The notes under the pieces: generated by a model | What the model was told of the DNA's origin: nothing | The model's input: only the letters and a program-made list of their open reading frames with translations | Database searches by the model: none | Translations under genes and position numbers: made by a program | NCBI GenBank assembly: GCA_024278775.1 | Contig: JAJRSP010000095.1 | Location: forward strand, 1 to 5,408 | Source of the DNA: Planctomycetota bacterium | Lineage (GTDB): Bacteria > Planctomycetota > Phycisphaerae > UBA1845 | DNA length: 5,408 nt | Reading direction: 5' to 3' | Shown here: piece after piece, positions 1 through 5,408 of the stretch | How the letters are laid out: the number at the start of each line of letters is the position of its first letter | Position numbering within the stretch: the first letter of the stretch is position 1

Positions 1-43
1 AGAAAAAGTCAAAGCCAATCTGAGCAACAGCCTGTCCAACCAT
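1..43 (-). CDS. 5' end of a minus-strand gene running off the left edge, product unknown
   Basis: Reading the minus strand leftwards from an ATG at 43-41 gives 14 open codons (MVGQAVAQIGFDFF) before the window ends. The start is supported by a near-perfect Shine-Dalgarno, AAGGAGGT, with six bases between its GGAGG core and the ATG. The peptide is too short to assign to a family. The gene lies 93 bp downstream of the HAD phosphatase stop codon and in the same direction, so it could be its operon partner. Its ribosome binding site sits in the 3' arm of a strong inverted repeat, described separately. The codons and leader are AT-richer than the rest of the window. That the gene is real is inferred from the ribosome site plus the open frame. 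Confidence 0.55.
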   Translation of the reverse strand, partial: MVGQAVAQIGFDFF

Positions 44-45
44 TA

Positions 46-107
46 ACGACCTCCTTGTCTTGGGATAAGTGTTTCAGCAACCGTAGTTTATCCCACAAGG
101 AGGTCGT
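46..107 (-). promoter_or_regulatory. Inverted repeat that would mask the Shine-Dalgarno of the left-edge gene
   Basis: In minus-strand RNA the 5' arm (107 to 88) and the 3' arm (68 to 46) pair in two blocks. A 13-bp block carries ACCTCCTT opposite AAGGAGGT, and a 7-bp block pairs GGGATAA with TTATCCC. The blocks are separated by a 3-nt AAG bulge on the 3' arm, and the loop is 19 nt. The 3' arm contains the whole ribosome binding site and ends two bases before the ATG, so folding would occlude initiation. A run of six T precedes the 5' arm and none follows the hairpin, so it does not look like an intrinsic terminator in either direction. Pairing is seen directly; a translational-control role is inference. 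Confidence 0.6.
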
Positions 108-136
108 AAAAAAGGGGAAAGCTTGAATAATCCGGG

Positions 137-817
137 CTATTTCCGCGCGCTCACCAGCCGGTAGAGATCATCCGCCGACAAATCTGATAAGCGATCTACA
201 GTCAGCGCGGCACCATCGAATGCGCTACGCGGGTGATAGATCGCCACGGCCACACCGAGCGCACCCGCACGCACGGCAGCTGTCACGCCGGCCGGGGCGT
301 CCTCGATCACCACACAACAACTCGGCTCCATCCTCAGACGCTGGCACGCCATCGCAAACACCTCCGGGTTGGGTTTGCCTCGCGTGACCTCGTCCCCGCT
401 AACGATCGCATCGAAGCACTCGGCCAGCGACATTTCCGAGAGTACGAGATCGATATTCGCGCGCGGCGCAGAAGATCCGATCGCCAGCTTCGCGCCGCAA
501 TCGGCCAACGAAAGCACCAACGCCACCGCGCCGTCGACCACCGGTGCCTTACCCCGCACCAACTCGCGATAGATTTCCTCTTTTCGGTCGGAGAGCGTCT
601 GCAATCGCGTCGGGGACACGTCGCCAAAGAGTATCGGAATGATATCTCGGTTCTGCCTTCCGAAGGTATCCGTTACCTGAGACTCGGACACCGACAGGCC
701 ATGCTCCTCGGCCATCTGTTTCCAACTCATCAGATGGGCGTCGGCTGAGTCCACCAGTACGCCATCCATATCAAAGATCACGCCGATGGGATTATGGTCG
801 TGGTTCTTTTTATTCAA
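137..817 (-). CDS. HAD-superfamily hydrolase, beta-phosphoglucomutase/phosphatase-like
   Basis: This is a cytoplasmic HAD subfamily I enzyme of about 226 residues, the normal size for beta-phosphoglucomutase-like phosphatases. Motif I is DMDGVLVD, with nucleophile Asp16 and acid/base Asp18. The alpha-helical cap follows (about residues 25-95). Motif II is the Ser in IGSSAPR (about 113-119). Motif III is Lys148 in RGKPNPE, and motif IV is the acidic pair in IEDAPAG (Glu172-Asp173). All catalytic residues are present, so it should be active. The substrate, a small phosphorylated metabolite or sugar phosphate, cannot be read from sequence. The start chosen is TTG at 817-815, with GAGG 11 bases upstream; GTG at 841 is an alternative. 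The frame stays open back to 1156, but that extension lacks HAD similarity and crosses the divergent gene. It is divergent from the DUF2723 gene and upstream of the left-edge gene. Confidence 0.88.
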   Translation of the reverse strand: MNKKNHDHNPIGVIFDMDGVLVDSADAHLMSWKQMAEEHGLSVSESQVTDTFGRQNRDIIPILFGDVSPTRLQTLSDRKEEIYRELVRGKAPVVDGAVALVLSLADCGAKLAIGSSAPRANIDLVLSEMSLAECFDAIVSGDEVTRGKPNPEVFAMACQRLRMEPSCCVVIEDAPAGVTAAVRAGALGVAVAIYHPRSAFDGAALTVDRLSDLSADDLYRLVSARK

Positions 818-1040
818 GTTTGTACCGTCCTCATCTTCCACGATCGACGCCAAACACCGCTGCACGTGGCAATTCTTGTTGGCGGCGGGTGCCCCGTTCT
901 TCGGGTACTCCCGAAGGGTGGGGGACGGACTGCGAATGCAAGACTCCATTCGCCACTCCGCCGCACTCCCAAACCTCACGCGAGTCGCCGCGTCCAACCT
1001 GCCGACAACAGTAGAGCGAGTGTACAGTGATCGAAACAAC
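818..1040. other. Divergent intergenic region between the HAD and DUF2723 genes
   Basis: This stretch separates two divergently oriented genes and must hold their start signals. Both neighbouring reading frames stay open through it on opposite strands, but neither extension resembles its protein family, so I treat it as non-coding. I found no convincing -35/-10 pair for either direction. A TACAGT at 1023-1028 could be a weak -10 for the plus-strand gene, but no matching -35 precedes it. The only clear structure is a perfect dyad at 899-916. Confidence 0.5.
899..916. repeat. Perfect 7-bp inverted repeat with 4-nt loop in the divergent intergenic region
   Basis: CTTCGGG and CCCGAAG are exact complements separated by TACT. 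The dyad lies about 80 bp from the HAD start and about 125 bp from the DUF2723 gene start. It could be an operator for a dimeric regulator or an RNA hairpin in either leader. No T-run follows on either strand, so it is not a terminator. No function is shown. Confidence 0.4.
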
Positions 1041-2570
1041 ATGACCAACACCGCACACCAACCTCTCGAAGACGCACCGTCGGAAACACCGTCGGCGCTG
1101 CGCGTCTGGCTCGTGCTGTTCGCGGCCAGCCTCGCGTTGTATGCCCTCACGGCCAACCGTGGTGCTCAGTGGCAAGACTCCGGCGAGCACATCTGGCGTG
1201 TGATAACTGGATGCGTGCTCAACCCGCGCGGGCTGGCGTTGTCACACCCGTTGCACTACTACCTCGCTCGCCTGGCGATCGCGCCCGGATGGTTCGAACC
1301 GGCGTGCGCCATCACGCTCGTTAGCGCATTATTTGGTGCGGTGGCGGTGGCCAACACCTATGGCTGCGTGCTCGCGCTGACTCGAAATCGTACGGCCGCC
1401 GCGATCGCCGCGGTCTCGCTGGCGACTGCGCACACCGTCTGGCAGATGGCCACGATCACCGAGACGTACACGCTCGTCATCGCCCTGCTCTCTGCTGAGC
1501 TGTGGGCCATGGTGCTGTTCGAGAAAACCGGCAGGCCCAAGTTTGCACTGCTCATGGCGCTGATGAATGGACTCGGCATCGCCAACCACATGCTGGCGAG
1601 CCTGACCACACCGCTCGTGCTGTTTGTCGCGTGCCACGGGCTTTACCGCCGACGCCTGACGATCATCCCCCTGCTCGGCGGAATGGGGTTGTGGCTCTTG
1701 GGGTCGTTCCCCTACAGCGCGATGTGTCTCGCCGAGTGGGCACGATCGGGAGACTTTTCCGCCACGCTTGCCTCGGCGCTGTTCGGGAAGGACTTCGCCT
1801 CGGCCGTTCTAAATGCAGCACCCACGGCGCGCAACGCGGCCGTGACCGTCGGGTTCGTGGCATTAAACTTCCCGAATCTTCTGCTCCCGCTCGCGGCGTG
1901 GGGCGTGCAAAGCGTCTGGCGAGGTGGCAAGTATCGGCTAGCCTACGGGTACCTGTTCGCGGCGCTGATATGTCATGCCATTTTCGCCGTGCGATACAAG
2001 GTCGTGGATCAGCACACGTTCTTTCTGCCGACGTACCTGCTGCTCTGCATCTTCGCGGGCGTGAGGCTGGCTGCCCTGCTCGCAAGCTCAAAGAAATCGA
2101 CTCGCCGCAGGATTATCGCGACAGTGATCGCCGCACTCGCCATCACGCCGATCGTCTACGCGGTCGCGCCGGCAGCGGCCAGATCATTGCACGTGCTGGG
2201 TGGTATCGAGCGGCACAAACCCTACCGCGATGATTACGATTACCTGCTCACACCCTGGTCGTTTGCGGAGACCTCGGCCGACCGCATGAGCCGACACGCC
2301 GTCAAGCTCGCAGACGACAGTGCCGTCATCATCGTGGAAGACAGCATGGCCGAACCGGCAATTCGTTATCAGTTGCGTCAACAATCTCGCGACAACTTCG
2401 TCATCCCGGCGAGTGATCTGGGCGATATCAAGGCCTGGGCCTCTGAACACGCCTCCTTCGTGTTGGTCCCGCGCGACCGGAACGCACCGGCCACCCCCAC
2501 CCCAAGAGGTACCTGGCACCGAGACGGTGATCTCTACACCAACACGGCACCGCCACAACCTCCGGGGTAG
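1041..2570 (+). CDS. DUF2723-family polytopic membrane protein (probable GT-C type glycosyltransferase)
   Basis: The protein has 509 residues. A short hydrophilic N-terminus leads into a first membrane helix at about residues 21-38. The first extracytoplasmic loop then carries an acidic DSGE motif (Asp46-Glu49), which is characteristic of DUF2723 / TMEM260-like O-mannosyltransferase-type proteins and resembles the acidic loop of GT-C enzymes. Around nine further hydrophobic segments run to about residue 390. A soluble C-terminal domain of about 110 residues follows, ending in a Pro/Thr-rich tail. By family, it probably transfers sugar from a lipid-linked donor onto an acceptor at the outer face of the membrane; donor and acceptor are unknown. 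The frame is open from 786, but ATG 1041 is preferred because upstream residues are not membrane-protein-like and overlap the divergent gene. No clear Shine-Dalgarno precedes it. I see no terminator between its stop and the cdaA promoter. Confidence 0.72.
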   Translation: MTNTAHQPLEDAPSETPSALRVWLVLFAASLALYALTANRGAQWQDSGEHIWRVITGCVLNPRGLALSHPLHYYLARLAIAPGWFEPACAITLVSALFGAVAVANTYGCVLALTRNRTAAAIAAVSLATAHTVWQMATITETYTLVIALLSAELWAMVLFEKTGRPKFALLMALMNGLGIANHMLASLTTPLVLFVACHGLYRRRLTIIPLLGGMGLWLLGSFPYSAMCLAEWARSGDFSATLASALFGKDFASAVLNAAPTARNAAVTVGFVALNFPNLLLPLAAWGVQSVWRGGKYRLAYGYLFAALICHAIFAVRYKVVDQHTFFLPTYLLLCIFAGVRLAALLASSKKSTRRRIIATVIAALAITPIVYAVAPAAARSLHVLGGIERHKPYRDDYDYLLTPWSFAETSADRMSRHAVKLADDSAVIIVEDSMAEPAIRYQLRQQSRDNFVIPASDLGDIKAWASEHASFVLVPRDRNAPATPTPRGTWHRDGDLYTNTAPPQPPG

Positions 2571-2619
2571 GCGGGGGCACGGGCATTTGTTCAAGCTGGC
2601 GGCGCACTCCGGCTTCGGT

Positions 2620-2648
2620 TTGCCACAAATCCGGTCGATGTCTATACT
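2620..2648 (+). promoter_or_regulatory. Near-consensus sigma70-type promoter for cdaA-cdaR
   Basis: TTGCCA (2620-2625) and TATACT (2643-2648) each match the -35 and -10 consensus at five of six positions and are separated by an optimal 17 bp. Transcription would start near 2655. That is 16 bp before the GTG start and about 49 bp before the alternative TTG start of cdaA. It lies in the 100-bp gap after the DUF2723 stop, so the cyclase operon can be expressed independently. The spacing and matches are seen directly; activity is inferred. Confidence 0.6.
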
Positions 2649-2670
2649 GCGGGAACGAACCGCGTGATCC

Positions 2671-3603
2671 GTGTGGGCTCCTTTCGTTGGGTGGGGTCGC
2701 TTCTTGAACGCTGCCACAATAGCCCAGGCCGACTTCTTCCGTGGATTACAATCCTTCTGGGAGCGGATGACCGACCGCCCGGCGGTCACGCTGATTGAGC
2801 TGCTGCTCATCGGAACGGTGGTCTACGCGGTGCTCCGTTTTCTCCAGGGTACGCGCGGGGCCCGGCTGGTTCGCGCCGTGATTACCATCCTGGTGGTCAG
2901 CTTTGCCGTGGTATGGCTCATCGCCGGACGGTACGAGTTTGACCGGATCAATGTGCTCTACCCCTACTTCCTTCTCGGGGTATTCCTCATCTCGCTCGTC
3001 GCGTTCCAGACCGAACTCCGTCGGCTGCTCCTGCGGCTTGGTGAAGGGCGGTTGCTCCAGCACTGGATGGTCATGGGCGATCAGATTGTTGGCCCGATCG
3101 TCACCGCTGTAGAGCGTATGGCCAGAAAAAAGGTCGGAGCGCTGATCGCCATCGAACGGAGCACGGAAATCGGCGGCGTCATCGAGACGGGTGTCCGACT
3201 TGATGCCTCGGTGACCACGGAGCTTCTCGAAACGATCTTTTGGCCGGGAACACCGCTGCACGACCTCGGCGTGATTATCAGCCACGGTCGCGTCGTGGCC
3301 GCCGGCTGCCAATTTCCCATGGCCGAATCGGGTGATCTGGATCGATCGTTGGGCAGCCGCCATCGCGCCGGGCTCGGCATGAGCCACGAGGCCGATGCGA
3401 TCGTCATTATTGTGAGCGAGGAAACCGGGGCCATTTCCGTAGCCATTCGCGGCCGGTTGCGCCGCGCCATGACCGGCGACGCGCTCCGAGAGACATTGGA
3501 AAAAGAACTCATGCCCACCGTGTCGGCGGACAGCGTATCGGCCGATCAAACGCAGGCATCAGTCAGCGAGGCACCACGCGATGGAGCAGGTAAGGCTGCT
3601 TAG
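2671..3603 (+). CDS. cdaA: CdaA-type membrane diadenylate cyclase
   Basis: It makes cyclic di-AMP from two ATP; in known bacteria this messenger controls potassium/osmolyte balance and envelope homeostasis. It has 310 residues from GTG 2671. Three membrane helices (about 38-58, 66-86, 94-112) precede a coiled-coil-like linker (113-135) and a DAC/DisA_N domain (about 140-265), the standard CdaA order. The cyclase signature RHR is present (230-232, GSRHRAGLG), as is the IVSEETG strand. The DGA motif is altered: LHDLGVII, with Asp198 kept but Gly-Ala replaced by Leu-Gly. A low-complexity tail of about 30 residues follows. Start is uncertain: TTG 2704 has the G-rich GGGTGGGG seven bases upstream and gives 299 residues, closer to the usual ~270, while ATG 2767 would begin just before the first helix. 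Its 3' end overlaps cdaR. Confidence 0.93.
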   Translation: MWAPFVGWGRFLNAATIAQADFFRGLQSFWERMTDRPAVTLIELLLIGTVVYAVLRFLQGTRGARLVRAVITILVVSFAVVWLIAGRYEFDRINVLYPYFLLGVFLISLVAFQTELRRLLLRLGEGRLLQHWMVMGDQIVGPIVTAVERMARKKVGALIAIERSTEIGGVIETGVRLDASVTTELLETIFWPGTPLHDLGVIISHGRVVAAGCQFPMAESGDLDRSLGSRHRAGLGMSHEADAIVIIVSEETGAISVAIRGRLRRAMTGDALRETLEKELMPTVSADSVSADQTQASVSEAPRDGAGKAA

Positions 3604-4600
3604 TACTACGGCTGTATTGACCTTGCTCGTCTGGGCGAGTGCGGACAGCCTGGTGAATGAGATGACCGCGGTTCCCGTGGCGTTTGATCTGTCACCGCCC
3701 ACGACCGATCGGGCGATGCTTGTGGATGCGACCGATGAGGCCCCTTCGTTTGAGCTTAAGGTGTCCGGTCCGCACAAGGTGATCGATGAGCTGCGTGGGC
3801 GTGGGCCGCTGCGCATTCCACTGACCATTCCGGAATTGCCTACCGGTACCACGACGATCGCACTGAATCGGCAAGACATCCGTCATGCCCTGGCGCTCAT
3901 GGGGTCGGAGTTCAGTAAGGTCTCCGTCTTGTCAATTCTGCCGGATCGCCTTCCCGTCATTGTCGATCACATGGTGAAACAGGACGCCACGGTGGTGGTC
4001 AATAACCTGACGCTCTCCTACGAGGTGGCGCCGCAACTGTCTCAGTCGCGTGTTAAGGTCACCATGCGCGAGAGCGAGCTGTCTCGACTACCGGCCGGTC
4101 AAACCCTGCAAATCGATATCACCAGCGAGGTGGAACGGTTGCTGGCCAACAGCGAGGGCGGCGTCAACACCACCGTTCCGGTGCAGCTCGACGCGGCCCG
4201 TTATTTCGGACCGGGAGCCTCAGTCGTGCCCCATAGCGTCTCCGTGTCCGCTACGGTCCAAACCCAACGTGCCACGGCTGAGATTAGTACAGTCCCGATC
4301 CTGTTGGCCGTTAGCTTTGCCAACCTCGAACGCCCCCTTCGACCGGTGGGACGCGACGGAACACCGCTTCCGTTGATGACACAGACCATTGTCGTCTCCG
4401 GGCGACAGGCGAATGTCCGCCGTTTGCAGCAGGGTGAGACCCGAGCCTACGGTGTGATTCATCTCAAACAGGGGGATCTGGAGAGAACGGGGGAAATCAT
4501 GCTGGTCACGCCGGACTACCGCCTCCCGGAAGGGATTTCCCTCGCCAAAACGCCACTCCCCATCGAGTTTAAGCTGGTTGACGCCATGAAACAGCCGTAG
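3581..4600 (+). CDS. cdaR: YbbR-domain protein, CdaA regulator (CdaR-like)
   Basis: The protein has 339 residues. A single N-terminal hydrophobic segment (about 5-20) acts as a signal anchor, and the rest is beta-rich and predicted extracytoplasmic. At least three YbbR-like repeats can be read, roughly 29-130, 133-230 and 231-335. Recurring strand-turn elements mark them: VSGPHKVIDEL near 61-71, VTMRESELSRL near 150-160 and VSGRQANVRRL near 272-282. In Firmicutes, CdaR binds CdaA at the membrane and modulates c-di-AMP synthesis; the same role is inferred here from domain and position. The ATG lies inside the end of cdaA (23-bp overlap in another frame), with GAGG at 3568-3571 nine bases upstream, so translation is probably coupled. 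No glmM follows; instead a minus-strand frame ends 12 bp beyond its stop. Confidence 0.87.
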   Translation: MEQVRLLSTTAVLTLLVWASADSLVNEMTAVPVAFDLSPPTTDRAMLVDATDEAPSFELKVSGPHKVIDELRGRGPLRIPLTIPELPTGTTTIALNRQDIRHALALMGSEFSKVSVLSILPDRLPVIVDHMVKQDATVVVNNLTLSYEVAPQLSQSRVKVTMRESELSRLPAGQTLQIDITSEVERLLANSEGGVNTTVPVQLDAARYFGPGASVVPHSVSVSATVQTQRATAEISTVPILLAVSFANLERPLRPVGRDGTPLPLMTQTIVVSGRQANVRRLQQGETRAYGVIHLKQGDLERTGEIMLVTPDYRLPEGISLAKTPLPIEFKLVDAMKQP

Positions 4601-4612
4601 CACCGCGTGTTT

Positions 4613-4825
4613 TCATTTGTCGTTGTCGCAAGGCCCTTCGCCAGTACGCATGCAACGGATCACGGTTTCCATCATCGGACGTACGAAGCGGACGTTTGGT
4701 TCGGTCCTGAGTTGCTCAGCCAAGAAGTCGGCCACCTCAAGATCACCGGGTGCGGTCGTGCTCCACAACGCACCGACCAGCCATAGGCGAACCGCCGCAT
4801 CGGGTTCGCCCGGAAGCATCCGCAT
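4613..4825 (-). CDS. Small unknown protein, or the C-terminal part of a frameshifted upstream gene
   Basis: The frame encodes 70 residues from ATG 4825 to TGA 4613-4615, starting five bases after the stop of the preceding minus-strand gene. No recognisable Shine-Dalgarno precedes the ATG. It looks helical and has no known motif. It reads LWLVGALWS early, then LEVADFLAEQL and a positively charged helix, and ends in a polar DNDK tail. The same frame is open upstream of the ATG and reads as plausible protein (FGEWITGGESRRRVELM), which raises the possibility of a -1 frameshift joining it to the 188-residue frame. It is tail-to-tail with cdaR, leaving no room for a separate terminator. Confidence 0.42.
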   Translation of the reverse strand: MRMLPGEPDAAVRLWLVGALWSTTAPGDLEVADFLAEQLRTEPNVRFVRPMMETVIRCMRTGEGPCDNDK

Positions 4826-4830
4826 GAGTT

Positions 4831-5397
4831 CTACGCGGCGGCGGCTTTCTCCACCGGTGATCCACTCTCCGAAATGGCGTTGAACCGTGACGCGATCTCG
4901 CGGCGAATCAGCATACTCGCCGGATCCATCGCGTGCGCTTGGTTGTCGGAGAAGTCGGCGGCCAACTGCTCCGGGGTGAGTTCGTCAACCCGAGCCTCGT
5001 ACTCTCGCACGCGCTGCCACTCAGGCGCGTCGGGATTCTCTCGTCGCACGCGAGCAGCTCGGACACTTGGAGAAAGAAACGGCTCCTTCTCCAAGATGGT
5101 GGGGTCGGCAAGTTGACGCTGATAGTCGATGCTGCCTCGCATCGTGTTGTCCTCGGCCGTTTCGAGGAGTTCGTCGCAGAGCCTCATGAAATTCGGTGCA
5201 TCCATCCAGTCACGCAGAAGCTTCAGTGCTCGACGGCGTTGCACGTTGTCCGGGTCGTGGCGAGCGTGGTCTTGCAACAACTCAACGGAACTCGCTTCGT
5301 CAAACTCTTCGGAAACGATGTCCGCTTCGTCATCCGAAAGCTCCACATACTCATTCAACTGATCGAGGGACCAAACCGGTGGCTCCGTGGTAGTCAC
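4831..5397 (-). CDS. Hypothetical acidic alpha-helical protein, possibly extending past the right edge
   Basis: The frame encodes 188 residues from GTG 5397 to TAG 4831-4833. I do not recognise the family. The first ~40 residues are strongly acidic (SDDEADIVSEEFDEASS). A helical stretch with alternating charge follows (about 37-83, including RRRALKLLRDWMD and LCDELLETAED). After that comes a charged Arg/Glu-rich segment (about 110-145, REYEARVDELTPEQLAADF) and a short Ala-rich end (VEKAAAA). There is no signal peptide and no membrane helix, so it is probably cytoplasmic. The GTG has no clear Shine-Dalgarno in the 11 bases left in the window, and the frame is open to the edge, so the true start may lie outside. 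The C-terminus may instead continue in another frame into 4825-4613. Confidence 0.62.
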   Translation of the reverse strand: MTTTEPPVWSLDQLNEYVELSDDEADIVSEEFDEASSVELLQDHARHDPDNVQRRRALKLLRDWMDAPNFMRLCDELLETAEDNTMRGSIDYQRQLADPTILEKEPFLSPSVRAARVRRENPDAPEWQRVREYEARVDELTPEQLAADFSDNQAHAMDPASMLIRREIASRFNAISESGSPVEKAAAA

Positions 5398-5408
5398 ACG
5401 TTCCGCGA

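Noticed and set aside
34..107. Integron attC site (GTCCAAC at 34-40 resembles an inverse core site, next to a long stem)
   Set aside because: No matching GTTRRRY core site lies on the other side of the stem, so the motif match is probably chance.
46..115. Rho-independent terminator
   Set aside because: The stem is strong, but neither strand has a T-run immediately 3' of it. The T6 on the minus strand is 5' of the stem.
786..1040. N-terminal extension of the DUF2723 frame to an ATG at 786
   Set aside because: It overlaps the HAD coding region on the other strand and adds about 85 residues unlike the family. ATG 1041 places the first membrane helix and DSGE loop at typical positions.
818..1156. 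N-terminal extension of the HAD frame on the minus strand back to an ATG at 1156
   Set aside because: The added ~113 residues have no HAD similarity, overlap the start of the divergent DUF2723 gene, and would make the enzyme far longer than the family norm. The catalytic DMDG motif sits about 15 residues from the chosen TTG start, as expected.
1502..2233. Long plus-strand frame inside the DUF2723 gene
   Set aside because: It is Arg/Pro/His-rich, the usual look of an out-of-frame shadow in GC-rich DNA, and lies wholly inside a well-supported gene.
2746..3549. Long minus-strand frame opposite cdaA
   Set aside because: It is antisense to a clear diadenylate cyclase and shows no domain of its own; open antisense frames are common in GC-rich genes.
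4601..4612. Bidirectional terminator between cdaR and the convergent minus-strand frame
   Set aside because: Only 12 bp lie between the stop codons and no inverted repeat is visible there.
4840..4860. Programmed -1 slippery heptamer linking the two right-end frames
   Set aside because: The minus-strand sequence near the end of the 188-residue frame (GAG AAA GCC) does not fit an X XXY YYZ heptamer, and I saw no strong stimulatory hairpin. A sequence error or two separate genes is more likely.

Overview
This is bacterial chromosomal DNA, GC-rich through the genes and visibly AT-richer in the first ~130 bases. It looks like ordinary housekeeping sequence: I see no mobile element, CRISPR array, rRNA or tRNA. 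Non-ATG starts appear likely for several genes. A DUF2723-type membrane protein next to a CdaA/YbbR pair would fit a lineage such as Planctomycetota, Verrucomicrobiota or Gemmatimonadota, but that placement is only a weak inference.

Layout, left to right. (1) The left edge holds the first 14 codons of a minus-strand gene (1-43). A near-perfect Shine-Dalgarno precedes it, buried inside a long inverted repeat (46-107). (2) A minus-strand HAD-superfamily phosphatase/phosphoglucomutase-like enzyme lies at 137-817, upstream of the edge gene and in the same direction. (3) A 223-bp divergent intergenic region (818-1040) contains one perfect short dyad. (4) A plus-strand polytopic membrane protein of the DUF2723 / GT-C glycosyltransferase type runs 1041-2570. 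(5) A near-consensus sigma70-type promoter at 2620-2648 precedes cdaA (membrane diadenylate cyclase, 2671-3603), which overlaps by 23 bp a YbbR-domain gene (cdaR-like, 3581-4600). (6) Two minus-strand reading frames of unknown function (4831-5397 and 4613-4825) converge tail-to-tail on cdaR. They may be two genes or one gene split by a frameshift.

How the genes work together: the clear functional unit is cdaA-cdaR. The membrane cyclase makes the second messenger c-di-AMP, and a single-pass anchored YbbR protein with an extracytoplasmic body is its known regulatory partner. The promoter in front of cdaA suggests the pair can be transcribed independently of the upstream glycosyltransferase-like gene. 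The third member of the Firmicutes operon, glmM, is not downstream here.

The most interesting points are the SD-sequestering hairpin in front of the left-edge gene, the altered DGA motif (Asp-Leu-Gly) in an otherwise canonical CdaA, and the possible frameshift at the right end. I did not find a convincing novel multi-gene system.
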